Positions 49,871-59,176 are shown, counted from the stretch's first letter. The stretch is 64,000 bases of DNA from Chryseobacterium sp. OV279 (GCF_900128945.1 NZ_FQUD01000002.1:349280-413279), one strand, 5' to 3'. Notes: generated by a model not told the origin, from the letters alone. Translations and numbers: made by a program.

Positions 49871-52800
49871 ATGGTAGAAATGTTTATAAGACGAAAGGTG
49901 CTTTCGTTGGTGATTTCCATTGTATTTGTACTGCTGGGAATTATGGCATTAATGAAGATGCCCATCACCCAGTTTCCGGATATCGTACCACCTTCGGTAA
50001 CCGTAACCGCAAAATACACCGGAGCCAATGCCGAAGTGTCTGCCAATGCGGTAGCGCTTCCTTTGGAACGTGCCATTAACGGAGTTCCGGGTATGACGTA
50101 TATGTCTACTGTAACTTCCAATGACGGACTTACCTTAATTCAGGTATTCTTCGAAGTAGGAACGGATCCGGATGTGGCTGCAGTAAACGTTCAGAACAGG
50201 GTAACGACTATCCTTGATGAACTTCCGGAAGAAGTAATCAGAGCCGGAGTAACCACAGAAAAAGAAGTGAACAGTATGCTGATGTATCTCAATATCACGA
50301 GTGCAGATCCGGGCCAGGACGAACAGTTCATCTACAATTTTACAGATATCAATGTTCTTCAGGAACTGAAGCGTATCGATGGAGTGGGGCGTGCCGAGAT
50401 TATGGGGCAGAAAGAATATTCCATGAGGATATGGCTGGATCCGCAGAAAATGGCAGCGTACAGTATTTCAGCAGATGAAGTGATCAGTTCTCTGCAGAAA
50501 CAGAATATCTCAGCGGCACCCGGAAAAGTGGGCGAGACATCCGGAAAAACTTCCAGCCAGCTGCAATATGTAATTAAATATAAAGGTAAATTCTTTGAAC
50601 CCAAACAGTATGAAGAAGTTCCAATAAGATCTGATGTGAACGGAACCATCCTGAAGCTGAAAGATATTGCTAAAGTGGAATTCGGAGCCATGAATTATGG
50701 AATGGTTTCCAAAACGGACGGAAGACCTTCAGCATCCATTATGATGAAGCAGCGGCCGGGTTCCAACGCCTCTGAGGTTATTGAAAACGTAAAGGCAAAA
50801 ATGGAAGAATTAAAAGTCACATCATTTCCTCCCGGAATGGAGTATAATATGGCCTACGATGTTTCCAGATTCCTTGATGCCTCTATCAGTGCGGTATTGG
50901 TGACGCTTATCGAGGCTTTTGTTCTGGTGGGAATTGTGGTTTTTATTTTCCTTCAGGACTGGCGTTCCACTTTGATTCCTGTGCTTGCTGTTCCGGTGGC
51001 ATTGGTAGGAACATTTGCTTTTATGGATATGTTGGATTTCTCAGTGAATCTTTTAACCCTGTTTGCTTTGGTTCTCGCCATTGGAATTGTGGTGGATAAC
51101 GCGATTGTCGTCGTTGAGGCTGTCCATGTAAAAATGGAGGAGGGCATGAAACCTCTTGAAGCGACCATTAGTGCAACCAAAGAAATTGCAGGGGCTGTGG
51201 TTGCGATTACCATTGTGATGTCGGCTGTATTTATTCCGGTAGCGTTTCTGGAAGGTCCCGTTGGTGTATTTTACCGCCAGTTCTCACTGACATTGGCGAT
51301 AAGTATTGTCATCTCGGGAGTGAATGCACTGACGCTGACTCCGGCCCTTTGCGCGATTATTTTAAAGCCACATCATCATGACAAAAAGAAAACTATTGTC
51401 GACCGGTTTTTCCAGAGTTTCAATAAAGGTTTTGAAAGGCTGACTGAAAGCTATGTAGGGATTTTGTCAAAATTTGCCACAAGAACGGTAGTCACCTTTG
51501 GAATTCTGTTTCTGTTTATTGTATTAACTGTCGTCACCAGCAGATTCTTACCAACCGGATTTATCCCGATGGAAGATCAGGGAATGGTATACGTAAGTGT
51601 TACCACACCACAGGGAGCTACGGTGGAAAGAACGGAAAAAGTACTGGATGAGGTGACTGTCATCGCGAAGAAAATAAAAGGAGTGGAAAATGTAACCACC
51701 CTTGCCGGATACAGCATTGTAACAGAAATTGCGGGCTCTTCTTACGGAATGGCGATGATTAACCTTAAAGACTGGAAAGAAAGAGATCTGTCTGTCAATG
51801 ATCTGATTGCCGAACTTTCCGATAAGACTAAAAGCATTGCCGATGCGCAGATTGAGATCTTTGCTCCGCCTACCGTTCCCGGATTTGGAAACACCAGCGG
51901 CTTTGAGCTTCGTCTCCTTGACAGAACAGGCGGAACGATTGAAAATACAGATAAGATCACAAAAGATTTCGTTAAAAAACTGAATGAATCTCCTGAGCTT
52001 CAGAACAGTTTCACCAGCTTCGATGCTACTTTCCCGCAGTATATGATCCATATGGATTATGATATGGCAGCGAAAAAAGGAATCTCCGTAGATAATGCGA
52101 TGTCTACGCTTCAAACGATGTTAGGATCTTATTACGCCACCAATTTTATCCGTTTCAGTCAGATGTATAAAGTAATGGTGCAGGCAGATCCGGAACACAG
52201 AGATACTCCCGAAAGTATTTTGAATCTGTATTTAAAGAATGACAAAGGCGAAATGGTTCCTTTCTCAACCTTTATTACCATTGAAAAAGTATACGGACCC
52301 GAAGTTTTAACGAGGTATAATATGTATATGTCTGCAATGATCAACGGAGAACCGGCGGACGGCTACAGTTCAGGGGATGCCATTGCTGCAGTAGAACGTG
52401 TAGCGAAAGAAACCCTTCCGAGAGGTTTTGATATAGAATGGTCCGGGATGACCAGGGAAGAGATTCTATCAGGAAATCAGACGGTCTATATTTTTATGAT
52501 CTGTCTTTTGTTTGTGTACCTTTTATTGGCGGCACAGTATGAAAGTTTCCTTCTTCCGATGCCTGTACTGCTGAGTCTTCCGACCGGAATTTTCGGATCC
52601 TACATAGCACTCGTGCTTACCGGGCTGGATAACAATATCTATGCACAGGTAGCCCTCGTCATGCTGATCGGGCTTTTAGCGAAAAATGCGATCCTTATTG
52701 TAGAATTTGCGGTAGCCCGAAACAAACTGGGGGATGATATTGTTCCGGCAGCGATAGAAGGGGCAAGACAACGTCTCCGTCCTATCCTGATGACCTCCTT

Positions 52801-52993
52801 TGCTTTTATAGCAGGACTTATTCCGCTGTGTATAGCTTCAGGGGCTGGAGCGATAGGAAACCGTTCCATTGGGACTGCGGCTGCAGGGGGAATGCTTATC
52901 GGTACTGTTTTCGGGCTGGTGGTGATTCCGGGACTGTATATATTCTTTGCAAAACTTGAAAATAAAAAGAAAAATGAAGAGATCAAATCTTAG
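49871..52993 (+). CDS. RND efflux permease (HAE1/AcrB-like)
   Basis: This 1040-residue inner-membrane proton-driven pump has 12 transmembrane helices and two large periplasmic loops. It starts MVEMFIRRKVLSLVISIVFV. The catalytic proton-relay Asp pair is visible in TM4 (LALVLAIGIVVDNAIVVVEAV). The conserved GQ-loop beginning PPSVTVTAKYTGANAEVSANAV and the repeat-half landmark QVALVMLIGLLAKNAILIVEF are present. Substrate range is unknown, but this subfamily exports drugs, dyes or bile-salt-like compounds. The gene follows the adaptor by 26 bp and overlaps the outer-membrane channel gene by 20 bp. Confidence 0.95.
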   Translation: MVEMFIRRKVLSLVISIVFVLLGIMALMKMPITQFPDIVPPSVTVTAKYTGANAEVSANAVALPLERAINGVPGMTYMSTVTSNDGLTLIQVFFEVGTDPDVAAVNVQNRVTTILDELPEEVIRAGVTTEKEVNSMLMYLNITSADPGQDEQFIYNFTDINVLQELKRIDGVGRAEIMGQKEYSMRIWLDPQKMAAYSISADEVISSLQKQNISAAPGKVGETSGKTSSQLQYVIKYKGKFFEPKQYEEVPIRSDVNGTILKLKDIAKVEFGAMNYGMVSKTDGRPSASIMMKQRPGSNASEVIENVKAKMEELKVTSFPPGMEYNMAYDVSRFLDASISAVLVTLIEAFVLVGIVVFIFLQDWRSTLIPVLAVPVALVGTFAFMDMLDFSVNLLTLFALVLAIGIVVDNAIVVVEAVHVKMEEGMKPLEATISATKEIAGAVVAITIVMSAVFIPVAFLEGPVGVFYRQFSLTLAISIVISGVNALTLTPALCAIILKPHHHDKKKTIVDRFFQSFNKGFERLTESYVGILSKFATRTVVTFGILFLFIVLTVVTSRFLPTGFIPMEDQGMVYVSVTTPQGATVERTEKVLDEVTVIAKKIKGVENVTTLAGYSIVTEIAGSSYGMAMINLKDWKERDLSVNDLIAELSDKTKSIADAQIEIFAPPTVPGFGNTSGFELRLLDRTGGTIENTDKITKDFVKKLNESPELQNSFTSFDATFPQYMIHMDYDMAAKKGISVDNAMSTLQTMLGSYYATNFIRFSQMYKVMVQADPEHRDTPESILNLYLKNDKGEMVPFSTFITIEKVYGPEVLTRYNMYMSAMINGEPADGYSSGDAIAAVERVAKETLPRGFDIEWSGMTREEILSGNQTVYIFMICLLFVYLLLAAQYESFLLPMPVLLSLPTGIFGSYIALVLTGLDNNIYAQVALVMLIGLLAKNAILIVEFAVARNKLGDDIVPAAIEGARQRLRPILMTSFAFIAGLIPLCIASGAGAIGNRSIGTAAAGGMLIGTVFGLVVIPGLYIFFAKLENKKKNEEIKS

Positions 52994-54425
52994 AAATATA
53001 GGGTATGGAATGGCGGTATTGAGCTTAGTATCATGCACCGTCCCAAAAGTGACTGAACTGAAAAAAGCGCAGACGCTTCCGGATGAAGTGATAAAAACTG
53101 AAAACACTTCAGATGCAGACCGTTTTCAGCAGATTAATCTCAAAGCCTATTTTACAGATCCATATCTGCTAGATCTTTTTGAGAAGGTGGTAAAAGCCAA
53201 TCCTGATTTTCAGATTGCGCAGCAGCGGGTTGAAATTGCCAACAGTTTTCTGCAACGGTCAAAGATGGATTTGCTGCCCTCTCTTGAAATAGGAGCTTCG
53301 GCCTCAGGTGACCGGTATGGGAAATATACGATGGAAGGCGTTGGAAATTATGATACGAATCTTTCGCCCAACATTACAGAAGATCAGAAGATTAACCGTG
53401 ATTTTACCCCGAATTACTGGCTGGGAGCAAGAAGCAGCTGGGAAATAGATGCCTGGGGAAAGCTTAAGAATAAAAAACTGGCGGCTCAGAAAAAATACCT
53501 GGCATCTGCGGAAGGACTTCTTCTGCTGCAGGTAGAGCTGTTTACAGATATTGCCAACCTGTATTATCAGCTGGTTGCACTGGACAACCGGCTGGCGATT
53601 TATCAGAAAAACTATAATCTTCAACAGAGAGCTTTCGAAATTGTACTTGCTCAAAGAGAAGTTGGAAAAGCTACTGAACTTGCTGTTCAGCAGTTTAAAG
53701 CACAGAATAATAACTGGCTGGCTGAAATTGAACATATAAAAGTGGAGATTGTAACAGTGGAACAGGCTATCACAACGTTGACGGGAAGTTACGGCGGCGG
53801 AGTCAAACGTGGAAACTTACTGATGCCCACTAATATGGATGTTTTAAATAAATCCATTAATGTAGAATCTGTAATTCATTCAAGACCGGATGTCGCTGCG
53901 AATTATTATGTACTGGAAGCTTCTCAGGCTGATGCAAAGGCGGCAAGAGCTGCTTTTTATCCAAAGATCGATCTTGGAGCCAGTTTCGGGCTGAATTCTT
54001 TTTCTGCCGGAAATTTCTTCAGACCCAGTTCTCTGGCGGGGCAGCTGTTGGGAGGATTAATGGTGCCTGTTTTTAATAAAGGACAGTTGAAACATGATTT
54101 TAAGGTCGCGGGGAAAGAGCAGGAGATTGCTTTCCTCAATTACCAGAAGAGCATTACCACGGCATTTAATGAACTTCAGTCTATTCTGAAACAGACGAAG
54201 ATCTATGAAAGGATGCTCCAGCTGAAATCTGAAGAGGTAGGTTTCCTGGACCGTGGTGTGGAAGTTTCCAATGATCTGTACCTGACGGGATATGCCAATT
54301 ATTTTGAACTGATCAATTCTCAGAAAAGCAAACTGACCGCTGAGCTGGATCTTCTCCAGTTTCAGCATCAGAATACCAGGAATAATGTCTTGCTTTTTAA
54401 AGCATTAGGCGGAAAACTGGATTGA
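52974..54425 (+). CDS. Outer-membrane efflux lipoprotein (TolC/NodT family)
   Basis: This 483-residue protein starts at the ATG at 52974 (MKRSNLRNIGYGMAVLSLVSC; Cys21 is the lipobox). The TTG at 52947 that extends the frame lies deep in the pump gene. It has two OEP repeats with NPDFQIAQQRVEIANSFLQRS and RPDVAANYYVLEASQADAKAA as landmark helices. It forms the trimeric channel through the outer membrane. The overlap of 20 bp with the pump gene indicates translational coupling. A strong terminator follows. Confidence 0.93.
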   Translation: MKRSNLRNIGYGMAVLSLVSCTVPKVTELKKAQTLPDEVIKTENTSDADRFQQINLKAYFTDPYLLDLFEKVVKANPDFQIAQQRVEIANSFLQRSKMDLLPSLEIGASASGDRYGKYTMEGVGNYDTNLSPNITEDQKINRDFTPNYWLGARSSWEIDAWGKLKNKKLAAQKKYLASAEGLLLLQVELFTDIANLYYQLVALDNRLAIYQKNYNLQQRAFEIVLAQREVGKATELAVQQFKAQNNNWLAEIEHIKVEIVTVEQAITTLTGSYGGGVKRGNLLMPTNMDVLNKSINVESVIHSRPDVAANYYVLEASQADAKAARAAFYPKIDLGASFGLNSFSAGNFFRPSSLAGQLLGGLMVPVFNKGQLKHDFKVAGKEQEIAFLNYQKSITTAFNELQSILKQTKIYERMLQLKSEEVGFLDRGVEVSNDLYLTGYANYFELINSQKSKLTAELDLLQFQHQNTRNNVLLFKALGGKLD

Positions 54426-54445
54426 TTTTTACTTTTTTTTACGAT

Positions 54446-54475
54446 GAAAGCCGCCCCTGAGGGCGGCTTTCTTTA
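54446..54475 (+). terminator. Terminator of the RND operon
   Basis: GAAAGCCGCCC (54446-54456) pairs perfectly with GGGCGGCTTTC (54461-54471) around CTGA, followed by TTTATTG. Confidence 0.9.
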
Positions 54476-54536
54476 TTGTTTCACAAAATCCGTCATTCAA
54501 CAGATTTGTTATAGTAAAGCTAAACTAAAGCTTTGA

Positions 54537-54965
54537 TTATTTAACCAACTCGATGTTAACTGCAGAGAAGCCTTTCGGAGATTTTTCTTTCTCGAAAGAT
54601 ACTTTGTTCCCCTTTTTTACAGGGTGTGCACAACTGTTGTTGTGGAAGAAAACATTTTCCTTACTGTTATCTTCAGTAATGAAACCGTATCCTTTTTCAC
54701 TGTGGAAAGTAATGATTCCTGTCTTTCTGATGTCTTCCGCAATAATCGGAGCTGCACCAAGCTGGATCTCATCAATGTTTACTTCCAGTCTTTCTCTGTC
54801 TTCAGGAGGTGTAGAAGTCAATCTTCCGAATTCATCTACATACATAAAAACGTCTTCCGCTCCTTTGTTGTTGTTCGTTTTACGATCTTCGCGTCTCAGC
54901 GCTTTTTCTTTTTGCTTTTGAATTTTTTTCTTGAAATTTTCTTTTTTAGAAAAAGAGTCTGCCAT
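54537..54965 (-). CDS. Cold-shock-domain protein with Lys-rich N-terminal extension
   Basis: This 142-residue protein has a basic N-terminus (~1-40, KKKIQKQKEKALRREDRKT) and a middle linker (~40-80) rich in Asp/Glu. The C-terminal cold-shock domain (~80-142) reads KTGIITFHSEKGYGFITEDN. The CSD carries the RNP-1-like GYGFIT and RNP-2-like VFFHNN patches that bind single-stranded RNA. It probably acts as an RNA chaperone. A long 5' leader (54966-55210) precedes it, homologous to the leader before the DEAD-box helicase at 62045. Confidence 0.88.
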   Translation of the reverse strand: MADSFSKKENFKKKIQKQKEKALRREDRKTNNNKGAEDVFMYVDEFGRLTSTPPEDRERLEVNIDEIQLGAAPIIAEDIRKTGIITFHSEKGYGFITEDNSKENVFFHNNSCAHPVKKGNKVSFEKEKSPKGFSAVNIELVK

Positions 54966-55210
54966 AAATTATTCTAGTATTTAATTTTATATTGTAATAT
55001 TTGTCTACCTGATCTGCCATATGCTATGAGAGCCTGCAGTCGTCCGTCTGTACTTCTTTGTGAAACGAAACGTCGAAAGCAGTTTTGTTTTGGCCGTTCA
55101 TCAGTAAAAGAAGTGATTTTTTAAAAAATGAGGCGTCTGAAAAAGCGGGAACTGAAAAGAAAGAATTTCTATACTATAACAGAGGGCAAAGGCAGCGGCC
55201 TATTAATTAA
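54966..55210 (-). ncRNA. Candidate cold-shock 5' leader RNA, copy 1
   Basis: This is the ~245-nt predicted untranslated leader of the cold-shock-domain gene. It shares, near its 5' end, GGCCGCTGCCTTT and then GCTTTTTCAG with the helicase leader (62355-62429). Block 55133-55201 is the conserved part. Long leaders that fold differently by temperature are known for bacterial csp genes; here the role is inference from homology between two leaders, not from a demonstrated structure. Confidence 0.6.
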
Positions 55211-55214
55211 TACG

Positions 55215-55222
55215 CAAATATA
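55215..55222 (-). promoter_or_regulatory. -7 promoter element of the cold-shock leader
   Basis: The plus strand reads CAAATATA, giving TATATTTG on the minus strand, an exact TAnnTTTG match. It aligns with TAGTTTTG at 62448-62455. Upstream on the minus strand, the shared segment TTGATAATCAA (55256-55268 region) may be an operator or UP-like element. Confidence 0.6.
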
Positions 55223-55429
55223 CGACAATTAACTGAATAAACCTATTTTAAATCATTGATTATCAAAATGTATTTTGGCTCCTACAATAGGATACCGTGT
55301 ATTTTATCCCATTAAAGACAGAATAAAACAGGGTTCAGGTTAAAATTAATAAGATTAAGAGTTTGAGAAGCAGATATCGCTACTGTACCGGTGATTCTTA
55401 ATAACTTATTTGTTCAAGGTCAAGAATAA

Positions 55430-55457
55430 ACAAAAAATCCCCAGCAAGCTGAGGATT
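55430..55457 (-). terminator. Minus-strand terminator with no clear gene
   Basis: In minus sense, AATCCTCAGC-tt-GCTGGGGATT is followed by TTTTTTG. Upstream of it on the minus strand lies a hydrophobic frame remnant ending near 55480, so a small gene may once have ended here. The rest of 55231-55779 (AT-rich, ~550 bp) shows no credible gene; a 70-codon minus frame at 55537-55749 has low-complexity composition and I do not call it. Confidence 0.55.
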
Positions 55458-55779
55458 ATGGAAAATAATATATTATAAAAATGAAGTGGTGTATAATACG
55501 GTTAACAGAGCTGCAAATGCTGTGCCTAAAAATCACTTATTTTGGATTTCTATTGAAAAAATGTTGAATTTCAGGGCGGTTGACGAGTGTATGCTGTTGG
55601 TATGTAATGTGATATATCTTTGATGTGGTATTGAAAAAAATGTATTTTTTAAAAATTATTTTACATTTTATAATGTCATACGTACGAAATTCAGAATTTA
55701 TTACAGCTTCCGAAAGATTCACCATGATGAATTGAATGCTATTGTCCATCTTTGTTTGATAACATTTAAAAAAAATACA

Positions 55780-56535
55780 ATGTCAACACAAGATGTCAAA
55801 GGAAAAGTCGTATTAATTGCCGGAGGTGGCAAAAATTTAGGAGGACTGCTGAGCAGAGGCTTTGCAGCAAAGGGAGCAAAACTGGCCATTCATTATAACA
55901 GCGAAAGTTCCAGAGCGGACAGTGAGAAAACGCTAGCAGAGGTTCAGGCTCTTGGAGCAGAAGCTTTTTTGTTTCAGGGAGACCTTACGAAAGTAGACAA
56001 TATAACAAAGCTTTTTGATGAAGCTGTTTCAAAATTCGGAGGAATTGATATTGCAATCAATACTGTAGGAATGGTACTGAAAAAGCCTTTCGCCGAAACC
56101 ACGGAAGAGGAATATGATACCATGTTCAACGTCAATTCAAAATCAGCCTATTTCTTTCTTCAGGAAGCCGGTAAAAAACTGAATGACAACGGGAAAATCT
56201 GTACGATTGTTACTTCCCTGTTAGCAGCTTACACAGGTTTATATTCTACCTATGCTGGGGCAAAAGCTCCGGTAGAACATTTCACAAGAGCAGCTTCCAA
56301 GGAATTTGGAGAAAGAGGAATTTCTGTGACGGCAGTAGCGCCAGGGCCTATGGATACGCCTTTCTTTTACGGACAGGAATCTGAGGATGCGGTAGCGTAT
56401 CACAAATCTGCTTCTGCATTGGGAGGACTGACTGATATTAAAGATATCGCTCCGCTGGTAGAGTTTCTGGTAACAGAAGGCTGGTGGATCACAGGACAGA
56501 CGATCTTCGCAAACGGTGGATACACAACAAGATAA
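55780..56535 (+). CDS. Short-chain dehydrogenase/reductase
   Basis: This 251-residue NAD(P)-dependent oxidoreductase has the cofactor motif GGGKNLGG near residue 13 (a TGxxxGxG variant). The NTVG-like IAINTVGMVL segment is at ~86 and the catalytic Ser is near TSLLAAYTG. The Tyr/Lys pair is in YSTYAGAKAPVEH. The C-terminal PGPMDTPFF matches the family. The start is the ATG at 55780; the longer frame from 55732 adds poorly conserved residues. The substrate is unknown. Confidence 0.9.
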   Translation: MSTQDVKGKVVLIAGGGKNLGGLLSRGFAAKGAKLAIHYNSESSRADSEKTLAEVQALGAEAFLFQGDLTKVDNITKLFDEAVSKFGGIDIAINTVGMVLKKPFAETTEEEYDTMFNVNSKSAYFFLQEAGKKLNDNGKICTIVTSLLAAYTGLYSTYAGAKAPVEHFTRAASKEFGERGISVTAVAPGPMDTPFFYGQESEDAVAYHKSASALGGLTDIKDIAPLVEFLVTEGWWITGQTIFANGGYTTR

Positions 56536-56543
56536 TTAAGTTA

Positions 56544-56564
56544 GGAAGCTGGGAGCGGGGAGAG
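56544..56564. repeat. Purine heptad array (GGAAGCT)
   Basis: Three heptads read GGAAGCT, GGGAGCG and GGGAGAG. They lie 9 bp after the SDR stop and are the opposite strand of the pyrimidine array at 56705-56732. Confidence 0.5.
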
Positions 56565-56576
56565 GAAATTACTAAT

Positions 56577-56613
56577 TTAACCATGTCAAGGTTCAAAACC
56601 TTGACATGGTTAA
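56577..56613. repeat. CTTGTCAAGG-like palindrome, copy 2
   Basis: Arms TTAACCATGTCAAGGTT and its complement surround CAA. It is a variant of the palindromes at 33719 and 59550, with CATG in place of CTTG. It sits between the two heptad arrays. Confidence 0.8.
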
Positions 56614-56704
56614 TACTGTTCAAATCCAGGTAGTTAGGTTTTATTATCACCATTAAAATACAAAGAAATGAAAAACTGTTGCTATGGATCAACCGTCGTC
56701 CAGT

Positions 56705-56732
56705 AACTTCCAACCTCCCTCTTCCGGCTTCC
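56705..56732. repeat. Pyrimidine heptad array (NNCTTCC)
   Basis: Four heptads read AACTTCC, AACCTCC, CTCTTCC and GGCTTCC. The array is similar to 5094-5128. Confidence 0.6.
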
Positions 56733-56808
56733 TTTCCTTCATATACACTTTTAAGCCGTTGATATGCAGAGGATCCCATTCCTTTCCGTGATTTTTTAAC
56801 TTGGATTC

Positions 56809-57204
56809 ATGAAAAAGAATTTCTATATCCGTTCCGCTTTATCAGTTATTCTATTGATGCACAGCGTAGTTTCTATTTTTAGTGGTGATGTCAATGATTT
56901 TGGACGTCTTTATCTGGATACTATAGGGTTCAGCCCTTTCGGGATTTATCTGGCCTGGGCCGTGAAACTCATCCATCTTTTTTCTATATTTCTGATCTGG
57001 TCAGACCGGTGTGTAAAAGTGGTTTCCATTCCTAATATGTTCATTTTAACCTTAGGAATTTATTTTTTACACTGGCAAAATGGCTGGTATGTTGTAGGTG
57101 GAGGAGCTAACGGAATAGAGTTCAATGTACTTCTGATATGTTGCTTTTTACAGCTGTTTTTCACAGATTATCATTCTGAAAAAATGCACAAACGCAGTTC
57201 GTAG
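56809..57204 (+). CDS. DoxX-family membrane protein
   Basis: This 131-residue protein has four transmembrane helices. DoxX-family features include SVILLMHSVVSIFSGDVNDFG at the first helix and QNGWYVVGGGANGIEF before the last helix, a strong hallmark. DoxX proteins are small inner-membrane proteins linked to redox or quinone chemistry; the exact role is uncertain. It precedes a LytS/LytTR pair by 82 bp and may be controlled by it. Confidence 0.88.
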   Translation: MKKNFYIRSALSVILLMHSVVSIFSGDVNDFGRLYLDTIGFSPFGIYLAWAVKLIHLFSIFLIWSDRCVKVVSIPNMFILTLGIYFLHWQNGWYVVGGGANGIEFNVLLICCFLQLFFTDYHSEKMHKRSS

Positions 57205-57286
57205 ACCGTTGCTTCGGGTTAACCCGGTCATATTTTTATTTTCCATGGAAAGATGGTATTTTGCATAGTAAAACCAACCACGCTTG

Positions 57287-58357
57287 ATGCCTGACAGAAA
57301 ATCAAAGTTATATGTTCACCTGCTCTTTTGGATCCTGTATTATATGCTGGAGGTTTATCTTGACTTTTACTGGTCGAGATATCAGTTTCCTGTTGCGGAA
57401 TGGCAGACCAGACTTCAGAATACCATTATTCTGGAACTGGGCTATCTTTTGATTAAAATGCCGCTGGCGTATGCGTTGCTGTATGTGTATGAGAAAGCAG
57501 GAATCAGGAAATTCCTCAGTTATATTCTCTATGGTGTTATTATTGTTGCAGCAGTTATGGTTCACCGGTTTTTCACCCATTATATTATTTATCCCCACAT
57601 TTATGGGGTTGTAGAAACGCTGGATGGGAAACAGCCGTCTGGATTTATCAATGGATTGGTAGCATTCAATTCTTTTATGGACCTGATCTTTATGGCGGGC
57701 CTGATCTTTGGGGTAGAAATTACCCGGCAGAAAAACCTCCTGAAAGAACAGATTTCCTTGTTAAAATCAGAAAAACTGGACCAGGAACTGACCATGCTGA
57801 AAGCCCAGATCAATCCTCACTTTCTCTTCAATACGCTTAACAATATCTACGGAATGGCGCTTAAAAAAGCAGATGAAACACCTGATGTGATTTTGCAGCT
57901 ATCCAAGGTGATGAGGTATAATATTTATGAAGCTGCCGAACGTTATATTTCCATTGATAAAGACGTAGAAAATATCAAAGATTTCCTTCAGATTCAGCAG
58001 ATCCGGCATCATGATCTGGTGATCCGTTTTAATGAAGAGATCGATCATCCTTCCCAGGAAATTTCACCGCTTATCCTGATACAGTTTGTAGAAAATGCTT
58101 TTAAACATGGGGTTTCTGAAACTTTGGGTGAAAGTTTTATTCATATTGATATTCAGCTTAAAAATGGAGTGCTTCATTACCATATTGAAAATTCAAAAGA
58201 AGAAAAGCCTCACGGAAATTCCACAAAAATAGGACTGAAAAACATTCGAAGACAGCTTGAATTACTTTATCCAAAGCATATTCTTACCGTTGAAAGCACC
58301 CATGACCGTTATATTGTAACCTTAATTATTGATCTTAATGACTCATCCCGTTTCTAA
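57287..58357 (+). CDS. LytS-type sensor histidine kinase (His_kinase family)
   Basis: This 356-residue inner-membrane kinase has four N-terminal transmembrane helices (~1-140), a short coiled coil, the His_kinase domain with AQINPHFLFNTLNNIYG (~173-189, phospho-acceptor His), and a HATPase end (QFVENAFKHGVSE, IGLKNIRRQL). It lacks the large periplasmic TPR sensor of the kinase at 17157. The frame starts at a TTG at 57284; I choose the ATG at 57287. It overlaps the LytTR regulator gene by 20 bp, so the two are translationally coupled. Confidence 0.92.
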   Translation: MPDRKSKLYVHLLFWILYYMLEVYLDFYWSRYQFPVAEWQTRLQNTIILELGYLLIKMPLAYALLYVYEKAGIRKFLSYILYGVIIVAAVMVHRFFTHYIIYPHIYGVVETLDGKQPSGFINGLVAFNSFMDLIFMAGLIFGVEITRQKNLLKEQISLLKSEKLDQELTMLKAQINPHFLFNTLNNIYGMALKKADETPDVILQLSKVMRYNIYEAAERYISIDKDVENIKDFLQIQQIRHHDLVIRFNEEIDHPSQEISPLILIQFVENAFKHGVSETLGESFIHIDIQLKNGVLHYHIENSKEEKPHGNSTKIGLKNIRRQLELLYPKHILTVESTHDRYIVTLIIDLNDSSRF

Positions 58358-59039
58358 AAAATACAACTGCATCATCGTAGAAGACGAACCGATAGCCGCA
58401 GAGATCCTGGAAAATTTTATTTCAAGGGATGAAGAACTTCATTTGGTGGCCAAATGTTCCGACGCCGTTTATGCCGGAAGCCTTTTAAACAGGCATGAAA
58501 TTGATCTCATGTTTCTGGATCTGCACCTTCCGGTAGTAAAGGGTTTTGATTTCCTTAAAAAACTAAAAAATCCGCCTCTAGTCATTGTAACGACTGCTTA
58601 TCATCAGTATGCCGTAGAAGGATATGAGCTTGATATTGTGGATTATCTGATGAAACCCATTCCATATGACAGATTTGTAAAGGCTGTTGAAAAGTTCAAA
58701 TACCTTATGAATGCTGAAGAAGCGCTTCTGGAAGCCGCGGACCGAGAGCATATTTTCATCAGCAGCGGAAAAAAACAGATTAAGATCATCCTTCACGATA
58801 TCTTTTTTATTGAAAGCTTACGTGAATACATTCATATCCACACCAAAACAGGAACGATTACCGTTAAAATGCCGATCAGCAGGATAGAAGAAAGCCTGGA
58901 TCCGAAAATGTTCATCAGAATTCATAAATCTTACATTATCTCCAGATCTAAAATTGAAGTACGCTCTGCAAGCATGATACAGGTGAACGGTAAAAAACTT
59001 CCGATCGGTAGAACGTATAAGCCTTCTATAGAGTTTTAG
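58338..59039 (+). CDS. LytTR-family response regulator
   Basis: This 233-residue protein starts at the ATG at 58338. The receiver domain (~10-125) has VEDEP, phospho-acceptor Asp61 in FLDLHLP, and LMKPIPYDRF with the conserved Lys. The LytTR DNA-binding domain (~140-232) reads KKQIKIILHDIFFIESLREY as landmark. It pairs with the kinase at 57287. Which genes it controls is unknown, but DoxX and the SDR next door are candidates. I saw no ACTTGGTG pairs here. Confidence 0.92.
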   Translation: MTHPVSKKYNCIIVEDEPIAAEILENFISRDEELHLVAKCSDAVYAGSLLNRHEIDLMFLDLHLPVVKGFDFLKKLKNPPLVIVTTAYHQYAVEGYELDIVDYLMKPIPYDRFVKAVEKFKYLMNAEEALLEAADREHIFISSGKKQIKIILHDIFFIESLREYIHIHTKTGTITVKMPISRIEESLDPKMFIRIHKSYIISRSKIEVRSASMIQVNGKKLPIGRTYKPSIEF

Positions 59040-59130
59040 GTAATGGCTGAGAAATGTGAATGGTCAATTTTGCTTCGCAAGTGAATAGTGAATTTACATT
59101 TTGAATTAAAAAGGCACAATGAAAAACCTC

Positions 59131-59158
59131 AATCACGAAACCCGCAGTTCGCATCTCG
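59131..59158. repeat. Period-7 array with CG at each end
   Basis: Four heptads each ending in CG read AATCACG, AAACCCG, CAGTTCG and CATCTCG. The array continues loosely into CCCCGTATC, which also precedes the octamers at 22656. Confidence 0.55.
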
Positions 59159-59176
59159 AAAGCGAACCCCGTATCT

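Noticed and set aside
51548..52114. 188-codon minus-strand frame inside the RND pump gene
   Set aside because: It lies wholly antisense to a clear coding gene and has no recognisable motif, as is true of other long antisense frames here.
55537..55749. 70-codon minus-strand frame
   Set aside because: It overlaps the promoter side of the SDR gene, is low in complexity and shows no family features.
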